Shown in pieces: positions 52,326-60,733 of a stretch of 64,000 nucleotides of DNA. This stretch comes from Pseudomonas sp. Irchel s3b2. GTDB lineage: Bacteria > Pseudomonadota > Gammaproteobacteria > Pseudomonadales > Pseudomonadaceae. The notes under the pieces are model-generated. The model was not told the DNA's origin and searched no databases. It saw nothing but the letters and a program-made list of their open reading frames with translations. The stretch covers positions 1 through 64,000 of the forward strand of contig NZ_FYEB01000017.1 of NCBI RefSeq assembly GCF_900187445.1, read 5' to 3'. The position numbers were made by a program, and so were the translations under genes. Positions within the stretch are counted from its first letter, which is position 1, and each line of letters starts with the position of its first letter.

Positions 52326-52458
52326 TGTGGCGAGGGAGCTTGCTCCCGCTGGGCTGCGCAGCAGTCCCAATCCCGGATGGCACGATATTTCAGTTAGATC
52401 AGCATCGCCAGCTTTGCGACTGCTTTGCAGCCGACCGGGAGCAAGCTCCCTCGCCACA
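52326..52458. repeat. REP pair of the GGCGAGGGAGCTTGCTCCC type
   Basis: TGTGGCGAGGGAGCTTGCTC... and its inverted copy ending CCCTCGCCACA, with additional paired bases GCTGGGCTGC/GCAGCCGACC toward the loop. A third REP class in this window. Confidence 0.85.
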
Positions 52459-52529
52459 TTGCTTTCAAATGTGACGAGCGCCGCGCGCGGACTTAGTATG
52501 GCGTTTTCAACTTTTGACAAGGCACGTCC

Positions 52530-53012
52530 ATGACGATCGAAATCCGCCCGGCAACCCCCAGCGATGCTCCGCAAATCCTCGCGTTCATCACTGAACTGGC
52601 CGACTTCGAACGTGCCCGTCACGAAGTCATCGCCAGCGTCGCTGACATCGAGCGTAGCCTGTTCAGCGAAGGCGCCACCGCCCATGGCCTGATCTGCCTG
52701 CGCGACGGCTCGCCGATCGGCTTTGCGGTGTTCTTCTTCAGCTATTCCACCTGGTTGGGTAGCAACTGCCTGTACCTCGAAGACCTCTACATCACTCCCG
52801 AACAACGGGGTGGCGGCGCTGGTAAAACCTTGCTGCGCCACCTGGCGAAAATCGCCTGCGCCAATGACTGCGGCCGTTTCGAATGGAGCGTGCTGGACTG
52901 GAACAAACCGGCGATCGAATTCTACAAATCCCTCGGTGCACAACCGCAGGAAGAGTGGGTACGGTATCGGATGGATGGGGCGGTGTTGAGGGATTTTGCC
53001 GCGGGCAATTGA
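52530..53012 (+). CDS. GNAT family N-acetyltransferase
   Basis: A 160-residue acetyltransferase. IEIRPATPSDAPQILAFI starts the fold; the acetyl-CoA loop is QRGGGAGKTLLRHLAKIA near residues 92-109; and the C-terminal WNKPAIEFYKSLGA is typical. It recalls the spermidine/diamine acetyltransferase-like branch (LYLEDLYITPE before the CoA loop), but the substrate is not proven. It is a single gene followed by a strong palindrome. Confidence 0.9.
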   Translation: MTIEIRPATPSDAPQILAFITELADFERARHEVIASVADIERSLFSEGATAHGLICLRDGSPIGFAVFFFSYSTWLGSNCLYLEDLYITPEQRGGGAGKTLLRHLAKIACANDCGRFEWSVLDWNKPAIEFYKSLGAQPQEEWVRYRMDGAVLRDFAAGN

Positions 53013-53018
53013 CCCCCT

Positions 53019-53120
53019 AAAAGATCGCAGCCCTCGGCAGCTTCTACACGGGATTGTGTTCGACCGCGCTATTGCGTCGTACATCGAATCTGTAGGGACT
53101 GCCGAGGGCTGCGATCTTTT
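53019..53120. repeat. Palindromic repeat after the GNAT gene (also terminator-like)
   Basis: Outer arms AAAAGATCGCAGCCCTCGGC... and GCCGAGGGCTGCGATCTTTT, 22 paired bases with a loop of about 58. The T run on the right makes it a possible terminator for the GNAT gene. Yet another repeat class. Confidence 0.85.
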
Positions 53121-53129
53121 TTGTGCCTA

Positions 53130-53228
53130 CTCCCAATATATGGGATTGATATTTATATATTGAGATTTGCCTTCATCCAGGTTTATAGTCCAGCTCACTC
53201 ACTGCCAAAAAACAAAACAGGTGAAGCG
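53130..53228 (+). promoter_or_regulatory. Promoter-operator-leader of the dgo operon
   Basis: TTGAGA (53160-53165), 18-base spacer, TATAGT (53184-53189). A palindrome CAATATAT (53134-53141) / ATATATTG (53155-53162) overlaps the -35 and looks like a repressor site. A-rich AAAAAACAAAACAGG before GGTGAAG is a possible Hfq/Crc site. The whole block recurs before the SDR leader at 39575-39674. Confidence 0.75.
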
Positions 53229-54221
53229 ATGCTGGCGCAATTGATCGCGCTCGATTGGGGGACGACCTCATTACGTGCTTACAAACTCGGTTTCGGTGGC
53301 CAGGTGCAGGAACAGCGCTCGCTGTCATCCGGGATCATGCAGCTGCCCAAGACGCCGCGAATCATCGCCGGCCAGGCATGCGCCGACGGCTTTGAACTGG
53401 CCTTCGATGAGGCCTGTGGTGACTGGCTCGATGCGCAGCCCGATTTGCCGGTGATTGCGTGTGGCATGGTCGGCAGTGCTCAGGGCTGGTGCGAAGTGGC
53501 CTACTGCGACACGCCGGCGAACGTCGCCAATCTCGGAACTTCCCTACAAACCGTTCGCAGTCTTCGCGGTGTCGATGTGCACATCGTGCCGGGGGTGATT
53601 CAGCGTTCGCGCTTGCCGAACGTGATGCGCGGCGAGGAAACCCAAGTTCTCGGCGTGTTGCAGAAACTGCCGAGCGGGGCGGGCAACGATCTGTTGATCG
53701 GCCTGCCGGGCAGCCATTCGAAATGGGTGGAAGTGGCCGACGGCTGCATCGTGCATTTCGATACTTTCATGACCGGCGAAGTCTTCGCCGTGCTCAGCGA
53801 ACACAGCATTCTCGGGCGGACTCAGCAACGCGGCGCGTCTTTCGATGGCGAAGCGTTCGATCGTGGCGTGCGAGTGGCTCTGTCGGCGGACGGCGAGATC
53901 GGGCCGCTGTCGACATTGTTCAGTGCCCGCAGTCTGGGGCTGACCGGCGAACTAAGCGCCAGCGCGCAACCGGACTATCTGTCCGGCCTGTTGATCGGCC
54001 ATGAACTGTCGGCCCTGGCCAACGTTCAGCGGCGCCGACGCAACAGCGTGCATCTGCCTTCGATCATCCTCATCGGCAATGCGCAACTCTGCGCCCGCTA
54101 CAGCCGGGCGCTCGACGCCTGCGGTTTTGCCCGGGTGACCATGGCCGAGCAGGCCACCGAACGCGGGTTGTGGCAGTTGGCGGTCGCCGCCGGGCTGATC
54201 ACGACACCCTCATCACGTTAA
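53229..54221 (+). CDS. dgoK: 2-dehydro-3-deoxygalactonokinase
   Basis: A 330-residue sugar kinase phosphorylating 2-keto-3-deoxygalactonate with ATP. The N-terminal LIALDWGTTSLRAYKL is the phosphate-binding loop of the family. GLPGSHSKWVEV near residue 158 and LLIGHELSAL near 257 are characteristic of DgoK. ATG 53229 is set by the GGTGAAG site; earlier frame is promoter DNA. First gene of the dgoK-dgoA-dgoD operon of D-galactonate catabolism. Confidence 0.95.
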   Translation: MLAQLIALDWGTTSLRAYKLGFGGQVQEQRSLSSGIMQLPKTPRIIAGQACADGFELAFDEACGDWLDAQPDLPVIACGMVGSAQGWCEVAYCDTPANVANLGTSLQTVRSLRGVDVHIVPGVIQRSRLPNVMRGEETQVLGVLQKLPSGAGNDLLIGLPGSHSKWVEVADGCIVHFDTFMTGEVFAVLSEHSILGRTQQRGASFDGEAFDRGVRVALSADGEIGPLSTLFSARSLGLTGELSASAQPDYLSGLLIGHELSALANVQRRRRNSVHLPSIILIGNAQLCARYSRALDACGFARVTMAEQATERGLWQLAVAAGLITTPSSR

Positions 54222-54240
54222 ACCTGACTGGAGGTCTGAC

Positions 54241-54861
54241 ATGCTCAAGCAAGCTCTGGCACAAAACGGTCTGATCGCGATCCTGCGTGGCCTGCGTCCG
54301 CAAGAAGCGGCAGCTGTTGGCGAAGTCCTGTACTCGGCTGGATTTCGCGTCATCGAAGTGCCGCTTAATTCCCCCGAACCGTACGAAAGTATCCGCATCC
54401 TGCGCAGTACCTTACCCGCCGATTGCCTGATCGGTGCGGGCACGGTGTTGACGCCGGAACAGGTCGAGCAAGTGAAAGCGGCGGGCGGCCAGGTGATCGT
54501 CATGCCTCATAGCGATGCCAAGGTGTTGCGTGCGGCGAAGGCAGCGGGGCTGTTCCTGTCGCCGGGTGTCGCGACCCCGACCGAAGCCTTTGCCGCATTG
54601 GCCGAAGGGGCGGATGTGCTGAAGATGTTCCCGGCCGAACAAATGGGTCCCGCCGTTGTGAAAGCCTGGTTGGCGGTGTTGCCGGCAGGGACGGTGCTGG
54701 TGCCGGTGGGCGGGATTACGCCGGACAACATGCAGGTGTTTGTCGAGGCCGGCGTCAAAGGTTTCGGCCTCGGGTCCGGGTTGTTCAAACCGGGCATGAC
54801 GGCTGATGAAGTAGCAGTGCGCGCCAAGGCGTATGTCGCTGCCTGGAATGCTTTGCGTTAA
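54241..54861 (+). CDS. dgoA: 2-dehydro-3-deoxy-6-phosphogalactonate aldolase
   Basis: A 206-residue class I aldolase splitting KDPGal into pyruvate and glyceraldehyde 3-phosphate. FRVIEVPLNSPEP near residue 36 carries the catalytic glutamate, and LKMFPAEQMGP near 125 the Schiff-base lysine. GAGTVLTPEQV and LSPGVATPTE are conserved. The N-terminus (NGLIAILRGLRP) is that of the DgoA branch rather than KDPG aldolase Eda. GGAGG precedes ATG; it lies 19 bases after dgoK. Confidence 0.95.
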   Translation: MLKQALAQNGLIAILRGLRPQEAAAVGEVLYSAGFRVIEVPLNSPEPYESIRILRSTLPADCLIGAGTVLTPEQVEQVKAAGGQVIVMPHSDAKVLRAAKAAGLFLSPGVATPTEAFAALAEGADVLKMFPAEQMGPAVVKAWLAVLPAGTVLVPVGGITPDNMQVFVEAGVKGFGLGSGLFKPGMTADEVAVRAKAYVAAWNALR

Positions 54862-54908
54862 GACTTTTTGGCGCTGTGAGCGCTGCATCTTAATAAGAGA
54901 GACAAAAG

Positions 54909-56057
54909 ATGAAAATCACCAAACTCACGACCTTCATCGTTCCGCCGCGCTGGTGCTTCCTCAAAGTCGAAACCGACGAAGGCGTGACCGGTTGGGGTGA
55001 GCCCGTGGTCGAAGGCCGCGCGCACACCGTGGCCGCTGCTGTTGAGGAATTGTCCGACTACCTGATCGGCAAAGACCCACGCAACATCGAAGACATCTGG
55101 ACCGTGCTCTACCGCGGTGGCTTCTACCGAGGCGGCGCGATCCACATGAGCGCCCTGGCCGGCATTGACCAGGCGTTGTGGGACATCAAGGGCAAGGCTC
55201 TGGGTGTGTCGGTCAGCGATCTGTTGGGTGGTCAGGTGCGGGACAAGATTCGCGTTTATTCGTGGATCGGGGGTGATCGCCCGGCGGACACCGCGCGTGC
55301 CGCGAAAGAAGCGGTCAGCCGTGGTTTCACCGCGGTGAAAATGAACGGCACCGAAGAGCTGCAATTCCTTGACTCCTTCGAGAAGGTCGACTTGGCGCTG
55401 GCCAACGTCGCCGCCGTGCGCGATGCGGTCGGCCCGAATGTCGGCATCGGCGTGGACTTCCATGGCCGGGTGCACAAGCCTATGGCCAAGGTGCTGATGA
55501 AGGAACTCGACCCATACAAACTGATGTTCATCGAAGAGCCGGTGCTCAGCGAAAACTACGAAGCGCTGAAAGAACTGGCGCCGCTGACCAGTACACCGAT
55601 TGCCCTCGGCGAGCGGTTGTTCTCGCGCTGGGATTTCAAACGGGTGCTCAGCGAAGGCTACGTCGACATCATCCAGCCGGATGCCTCCCACGCGGGCGGC
55701 ATCACCGAAACCCGCAAGATCGCCAACATGGCCGAAGCCTACGATGTGGCGCTGGCGCTGCATTGCCCGTTGGGCCCGATTGCCCTGGCGGCGTGCCTGC
55801 AACTGGACGCGGTTTGCTACAACGCGTTCATCCAGGAGCAGAGCCTGGGCATCCATTACAACGAGAGCAATGACCTGCTCGATTATGTGAAAGATCCGCG
55901 GGTATTCGACTACGACAAAGGCTTCGTGAAAATCCCCAACGGCCCGGGCCTGGGCATCGAGATCAACGAGGAATACGTGATCGAGCGCGCCGCCGTCGGC
56001 CACCGCTGGCGCAATCCGATCTGGCGCCATGCCGATGGCAGCTTTGCCGAGTGGTGA
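54909..56057 (+). CDS. dgoD: D-galactonate dehydratase
   Basis: A 382-residue enolase-superfamily enzyme dehydrating D-galactonate to 2-keto-3-deoxygalactonate. The magnesium ligands lie in DFHGR (near 183), EEPV (near 209) and GERLFSRW (near 235). The catalytic histidines are in DFHGR and LHCPLGPIALA (near 285). The sequence is full length and close to E. coli DgoD. It completes the catabolic enzymes of the operon, although in pathway order it acts first. A REP pair follows. Confidence 0.96.
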   Translation: MKITKLTTFIVPPRWCFLKVETDEGVTGWGEPVVEGRAHTVAAAVEELSDYLIGKDPRNIEDIWTVLYRGGFYRGGAIHMSALAGIDQALWDIKGKALGVSVSDLLGGQVRDKIRVYSWIGGDRPADTARAAKEAVSRGFTAVKMNGTEELQFLDSFEKVDLALANVAAVRDAVGPNVGIGVDFHGRVHKPMAKVLMKELDPYKLMFIEEPVLSENYEALKELAPLTSTPIALGERLFSRWDFKRVLSEGYVDIIQPDASHAGGITETRKIANMAEAYDVALALHCPLGPIALAACLQLDAVCYNAFIQEQSLGIHYNESNDLLDYVKDPRVFDYDKGFVKIPNGPGLGIEINEEYVIERAAVGHRWRNPIWRHADGSFAEW

Positions 56058-56071
56058 TTTGACACCGTCCT

Positions 56072-56170
56072 TGTAGGAGCGAGGCTTGCCCGCGAAGGTC
56101 ACGCCTCGGTCTGCCTGATTCTCATCGGCGTTCCCACTGACGCCTTCGCGGGCAAGCCTCGCTCCTACAG
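56072..56170. repeat. REP pair between dgoD and the transporter gene
   Basis: TGTAGGAGCGAGGCTTGCCC ... and inverted partner ending CGCTCCTACA, 45-base loop. It could reduce read-through from dgoD to the transporter. Confidence 0.88.
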
Positions 56171-56224
56171 ATTTTGTTGCGTTTCGTCCATTGACCTCAA
56201 TAAACATAAGAAGAGGCACCCCCC

Positions 56225-57535
56225 ATGCAACCGCAAACCCTTACCGGGCAGGCGTCGTTGGTGACGCCCAGTCGCAAGCGTTTTTTCATCATGGTCCTGT
56301 TGTTCATCACCGTGGTGATCAACTATCTGGACCGCAGCAACCTGTCGATTGCCGCCCCGGCGCTGACCAGCGATCTGGGTATCGATCCGATCCATGTCGG
56401 GCTGATCTTCTCAGCCTTCGGCTGGACCTACGCCGCCATGCAGATCCCTGGCGGCTGGCTGGTGGACCGGGTGCCGCCGCGCATCCTCTATAGCGTCGCA
56501 TTGCTGCTGTGGTCGGTGGCCACGGTGATGCTCGGCTTCGCCGCCAGTTTCATCGCGCTGTTCGTGCTGCGCATGGCCGTCGGTGCCCTGGAAGCGCCGG
56601 CGTATCCGATCAACAGCCGCGTGGTGACGACCTGGTTCCCCGAGCGCGAACGCGCCACGGCCATCGGTTTCTACACCTCCGGGCAGTTCGTCGGCCTGGC
56701 GTTTCTCACGCCGGTACTCGCTTGGTTGCAGCACCAATATGGCTGGCACATGGTGTTTGTCAGCACCGGCGCGGTGGGCATTATCTGGGCGGTGATCTGG
56801 TATGCGGTTTATCGTGAACCGCGGGACTTCAAGGGTGCCAATGACGCTGAAATCGAGCTGATCCGCGAAGGCGGCGGGCTGGTGGATATCCAGGCTGAAA
56901 CCGCGAAGGCCAAGGCGAAATTCAGCTGGGTCGACCTTGGGATTGTCCTGAGCAAACGCAAGTTGTGGGGCATTTACCTCGGTCAGTTCTGCCTCAATTC
57001 GACGTTGTGGTTTTTTCTGACGTGGTTCCCGACCTACCTGGTGAAATATCGCGGCATGGACTTCATCAAGTCTGGCTTGCTGGCGTCGCTACCGTTTCTA
57101 GCAGCCTTCGTCGGCGTGCTGTGTTCGGGGTTCTTCTCGGACTTTTTGATCCGTCGCGGCTACACGGTGGGTTTCGCCCGCAAGTTGCCGATCATTGGCG
57201 GCCTGCTGATTTCCACCTCGATCATCGGCGCCAACTTCGTCGAGTCGACGCCGCTGGTGATTGCGTTCCTCGCGTTGGCCTTTTTCGGCAATGGCCTGGC
57301 TTCGATCACTTGGTCGCTGGTGTCGACCCTGGCCCCGGCGCGCTTGCTTGGACTGACCGGTGGGGTGTTCAATTTCATCGGCAACCTGGCGGCGATTACC
57401 ACGCCCATCGTCATCGGTTTCCTCGCCTCCGGTGATTCGTTTGCCCCGGCGATTACCTATATCTCGGTTCTGGCGTTGATGGGGGCGCTTTCCTACGTGT
57501 TGCTGGTGGGCAAGGTCGAGCGTATCAAGTTGTAG
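56225..57535 (+). CDS. dgoT: MFS transporter, D-galactonate (DgoT/GudP) type
   Basis: A 436-residue proton-coupled importer with twelve helices. The family signature NYLDRSNLSIAAP is near residue 36, and GWLVDRVPPRILYS near 78 is the loop 2-3 motif. PERERATAIGFYTSGQF near 138 is typical of the anion:cation symporter group that takes up galactonate, glucarate or tartrate. Position directly after dgoD supports galactonate. An IclR regulator follows. Confidence 0.9.
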   Translation: MQPQTLTGQASLVTPSRKRFFIMVLLFITVVINYLDRSNLSIAAPALTSDLGIDPIHVGLIFSAFGWTYAAMQIPGGWLVDRVPPRILYSVALLLWSVATVMLGFAASFIALFVLRMAVGALEAPAYPINSRVVTTWFPERERATAIGFYTSGQFVGLAFLTPVLAWLQHQYGWHMVFVSTGAVGIIWAVIWYAVYREPRDFKGANDAEIELIREGGGLVDIQAETAKAKAKFSWVDLGIVLSKRKLWGIYLGQFCLNSTLWFFLTWFPTYLVKYRGMDFIKSGLLASLPFLAAFVGVLCSGFFSDFLIRRGYTVGFARKLPIIGGLLISTSIIGANFVESTPLVIAFLALAFFGNGLASITWSLVSTLAPARLLGLTGGVFNFIGNLAAITTPIVIGFLASGDSFAPAITYISVLALMGALSYVLLVGKVERIKL

Positions 57536-57595
57536 TCGCAGCCTTCGGGCGACCATAATGCCGCCCGTTCACTCGCTCAACGGTAAAGGCTGGAT

Positions 57596-58399
57596 ATGCA
57601 GGAAGACGCCCCAAAAATCGCCAAGGACGCCGCGCCGACTGGCACCCAGACACTGCTTCGTGGTTTGGGTGTGGTTCAGGCCGTGGCCAGTGGCGCCCGC
57701 GATCTCAAGGAAATCGCCCGGCTGATCGGCACGACGCGCAGCACCACTCATCGTCTGGCCAGTTGCCTGGTGGACGAGCGTTATCTGCGGGTGGTGCCGC
57801 AAGTCGGTTATCTGCTGGGGCCGAAACTGATCGAGCTGGGTTTCCAGGCACGTGAAGAGCTGCCGCTGGTGACACTGGCGGGGCCGTATCTGGATGAGTT
57901 GTCGGCGTTGACCGGTGACACCATTCACTTGGCGATTCGTGAGGGCGACGAGGTGTTGTACCTGCTCAAGAATCCGGGGCGCAACGGTCCGGAAATGCGC
58001 TCGCGAGTCGGCCATCGCATGCCATTGGCGCGTACCGGTATCGGTAAGGCGTTGATGCTCGATGACACGCAGGAAGAATGGCAACGGCTGTACGAAATCA
58101 GCTTGCCGGTGGGTGGGAAAAATCAGTTCTGGCCGCAACACCCGGAGCAATCCTGGGAGCAGTTTCAGCAGCGCATGATTGAGTACGTGGCCGGCGGTTA
58201 TGCCTTCGATCTGGAAGACAACGAACCGTCGATCCGCTGTGTGGCGGCGCCGATTCGTGACGCCAGCAAGCGCATCGTCGCCGGTATCAGCATCGCCAGC
58301 ACCGTGCCGTACATGCCGCTGGAAAAAATGGCCGAGCTGATTCCCCTGATCAAAGGGGTCACAGCTCGGCTTTCTGCTGAACTCGGCGCGAAAGTCTGA
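57596..58399 (+). CDS. IclR family transcriptional regulator
   Basis: A 267-residue regulator: N-terminal winged helix (RGLGVVQAVASGARDLKEIA and TTRSTTHRLASCL near 22-60) and C-terminal IclR effector domain (GNGPEMRSRVGHRMPLARTGIGKA region near 128-155). It ends the dgo cluster and is likely a local regulator of it. The palindrome before dgoK and before the SDR leader could be its operator, but a FadR-type regulator is another candidate. Its own start has GGCTGGAT rather than a strong ribosome binding site. Confidence 0.9.
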   Translation: MQEDAPKIAKDAAPTGTQTLLRGLGVVQAVASGARDLKEIARLIGTTRSTTHRLASCLVDERYLRVVPQVGYLLGPKLIELGFQAREELPLVTLAGPYLDELSALTGDTIHLAIREGDEVLYLLKNPGRNGPEMRSRVGHRMPLARTGIGKALMLDDTQEEWQRLYEISLPVGGKNQFWPQHPEQSWEQFQQRMIEYVAGGYAFDLEDNEPSIRCVAAPIRDASKRIVAGISIASTVPYMPLEKMAELIPLIKGVTARLSAELGAKV

Positions 58400-59452
58400 T
58401 CAGACTTTCAGCGTCGCCATATCGATCACGAAGCGGTACTTCACGTCACCGGCAATCATGCGAGTGTAAGCCTCGTTGATCTGGCGGATGTCGAGCATTT
58501 CGATGTCGCAGGTGATGCCGTGTTCGGCGCAGAAATCCAGCACTTCCTGGGTTTCGGCGATGCCGCCGATAAGGGAACCTGCCAGTACCCGGCGACCCAA
58601 TATCAGTTTGGCAGCGTGAACCGGTGGATCGATCGGCTCGACCAAGCCCACCAGAATGTGTACGCCATCGAAACGCAGGGTATCGAGGTAGGGATTGAGG
58701 TCGTGCTGCACCGGAATGGTGTCCAGCAGGAAGTCGAAATGTCCTGCGGCGGCTTTCATCTGTTCTGCGTCGGTGGACACGATCACGTGGTCCGCGCCTT
58801 GACGACGACCTTCTTCAGCCTTGCTCGCCGAGCGGGTGAACAGCGTCACTTCAGCGCCCATTGCCTTGGCGAACTTGATGCCCATGTGACCGAGGCCACC
58901 CATGCCGAGAATCCCGACCTTGTCGCCCGCCTTAACGCCGTAGTGCTTGAGCGGCGAGTAGGTGGTGATGCCGGCGCACAGAATCGGCGCGGCGCTGGCC
59001 GGATCGAGTTTCTCCGGGATACGCACGACAAAATGCTCGCTGACCACGATGCTGTCGGAGTAACCGCCCATGGTGTTGCTGCCATCGACCCGGTCCGGGG
59101 TGGCATACGTCATGGTCGGACCTTCGAGGCAGTATTGCTCCAGATCCGCCTTGCAGGCTTCGCAGTGGCGGCACGAGTCGACCATGCAACCGACGCCGAC
59201 CAGATCGCCGACTTTGTGTTGGGTAACATTCGCACCGACGGCGGTGACTTTTCCGACGATCTCGTGGCCGGGCATCAGTGGGTAAACCGCAATGCCCCAC
59301 TCGTTGCGTGCCTGATGGATGTCGGAATGGCAGACGCCGCAGTAGAGAATCTCGATCGCAACGTCGTCGGCCCGTGGGCTGCGGCGTTCGAATTTCATCG
59401 GGGCGAGGGGAGTGGTGGCTGACTGAGCGGCGTATCCGATGGCGGTGTACAT
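58400..59452 (-). CDS. Zinc-dependent alcohol dehydrogenase (YahK/cinnamyl alcohol dehydrogenase type)
   Basis: A 350-residue NAD(P)-dependent enzyme. CGVCHSDIHQARNEWG near residue 38 and GHEIVGKV near 61 supply the catalytic zinc ligands. The structural zinc cluster is CRHCEACKADLEQYC near 93-107. GILGMGGLGHMGIKFA near 178 binds the cofactor. It reduces aldehydes in the YahK group. ATG 59452 is the family start. Its stop is adjacent to the IclR stop (convergent), and it is divergent from an AraC regulator that may control it. Confidence 0.92.
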   Translation of the reverse strand: MYTAIGYAAQSATTPLAPMKFERRSPRADDVAIEILYCGVCHSDIHQARNEWGIAVYPLMPGHEIVGKVTAVGANVTQHKVGDLVGVGCMVDSCRHCEACKADLEQYCLEGPTMTYATPDRVDGSNTMGGYSDSIVVSEHFVVRIPEKLDPASAAPILCAGITTYSPLKHYGVKAGDKVGILGMGGLGHMGIKFAKAMGAEVTLFTRSASKAEEGRRQGADHVIVSTDAEQMKAAAGHFDFLLDTIPVQHDLNPYLDTLRFDGVHILVGLVEPIDPPVHAAKLILGRRVLAGSLIGGIAETQEVLDFCAEHGITCDIEMLDIRQINEAYTRMIAGDVKYRFVIDMATLKV

Positions 59453-59643
59453 GGTGAACCTCGCAAAAGCAGTGACAGGTGAGGCGAGCCATTCTGGGCG
59501 CCGCACGGGTGACCGGCCATGGCGATTCCTCCGGGTGTCATGCCTAATCCTCCGGCTTACACCGTTGATTGGTCGAATTGGCGTTCAGACCTGCGATGAT
59601 GCTTTCATCCCTTTTTCGCGACTTTTTTTGTGAAGAGCTCCTC

Positions 59644-60534
59644 ATGTTGTTGACCCGTCATCTCGATGCCAACGCCACTCTGGTTTCGCTGATCCAGCCG
59701 CTGACCATTCGCGATGGTTTCGCGCCCACCGCATTGCCGGGGGTGCAGGTTTTGCGCGCCAGTTGTGATGTCGCCCGTGGTCCGCAAATCTACGAGCCGA
59801 GCCTGGTCATCATCGCCCAAGGCAGCAAGTTGGCGTATCTGGGCCCGCGTACGCTGGAATACGGCGCCGGGCATTACCTGATTCAGGCGTTACCGGTACC
59901 CTTCGAATGCGAGACGTTTTCGGCGCCGGATGGCCCGATGCTCGGCGTCTCCATCGCCATTGACCGGGTAATGCTCGGTGAATTGGTATTGGCCATGGGG
60001 CTGTCGCCGGGGCGCACGGTTCCCGCACAGACGCCCGAGTCCATGACCTCGGCGGTGCTCGACGATGCCATGCGCGGTTGCGTGGAACGGTTGTTGCGCT
60101 GCCTGCACGATCCACTGGAATGCCAGATCATGGGCCCGGCGCGCTTGCGTGAATTGTTGTTCGTGGCGTTGCGGGGGCCGCAAGCCGATGTATTGCGCGC
60201 GTTGGTGGAACAACAGGGGCAGTTCGCCCGGATCGCGGCGTCCCTGAGCCATCTGCATGCCCATTACACCGAGCCGCTGAACGTCGAGACCCTGGCCAGT
60301 TGCGCGAACATGAGTGCGTCGACGTTTCATGAGCATTTCAAACGCAGCACCTTGTTGTCGCCGGTGCAGTATTTGAAGCGTTTGCGTTTGCTCAGGGCTC
60401 AGCAGTTGTTGCTGGGCGAAGGACTGGGCGTGGCCCAGGTGGCGCATCGGGTGGGGTATCAAAGTACGTCGCAGTTCAGCCGCGAGTACAAACGCTACTT
60501 TGAGCGCAATCCTGGGGATGAGCGGGCTGCTTGA
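59644..60534 (+). CDS. AraC family regulator (AraC_N type)
   Basis: A 296-residue regulator. An N-terminal AraC_N cupin-like domain (PQIYEPSLVIIAQGSKLAYLG near 49-69) is followed by two helix-turn-helix motifs at the C-terminus (VETLASCANMSASTFHEHFK near 215 and VAQVAHRVGYQSTSQFSREY near 263). ATG 59644 is preferred; the frame runs 25 codons further up without a ribosome site. It is divergent from the zinc alcohol dehydrogenase, a pairing common in Pseudomonas and suggesting aldehyde- or alcohol-responsive control. Confidence 0.9.
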   Translation: MLLTRHLDANATLVSLIQPLTIRDGFAPTALPGVQVLRASCDVARGPQIYEPSLVIIAQGSKLAYLGPRTLEYGAGHYLIQALPVPFECETFSAPDGPMLGVSIAIDRVMLGELVLAMGLSPGRTVPAQTPESMTSAVLDDAMRGCVERLLRCLHDPLECQIMGPARLRELLFVALRGPQADVLRALVEQQGQFARIAASLSHLHAHYTEPLNVETLASCANMSASTFHEHFKRSTLLSPVQYLKRLRLLRAQQLLLGEGLGVAQVAHRVGYQSTSQFSREYKRYFERNPGDERAA

Positions 60535-60557
60535 TGTCTGGCACCGCTTCGCGGTGT

Positions 60558-60644
60558 TCGCGGGCAAGTCGGATCGCCGCACCGCTCGCTCCTACAGGGT
60601 TTTGTGAATGACACATCACCGTAGGAGCGAGGCTTGCCCGCGAA
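60558..60644. repeat. REP pair with a split left arm
   Basis: TTCGCGGGCAAG, insertion TCGGATCGCCGCACCG, CTCGCTCCTAC; right arm GTAGGAGCGAGGCTTGCCCG is complete. Same split pattern as at 48968. Confidence 0.8.
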
Positions 60645-60686
60645 GGCGTCCTTGAAGATTACGCCCGCTGTAACTTTCATCGGGCA

Positions 60687-60718
60687 ACAAAAAGGCCCCC
60701 ATTTCGGGAGCCTTTGTT
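60687..60718 (-). terminator. Intrinsic terminator after the ETF-QO gene
   Basis: On the minus strand AAAGGCTCCC, GAAAT, GGGGGCCTTTTTG: the stem has one mismatch, followed by a T run, 16 bases past the stop. Confidence 0.82.
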
Positions 60719-60733
60719 GTTCAGCGATTCGAC

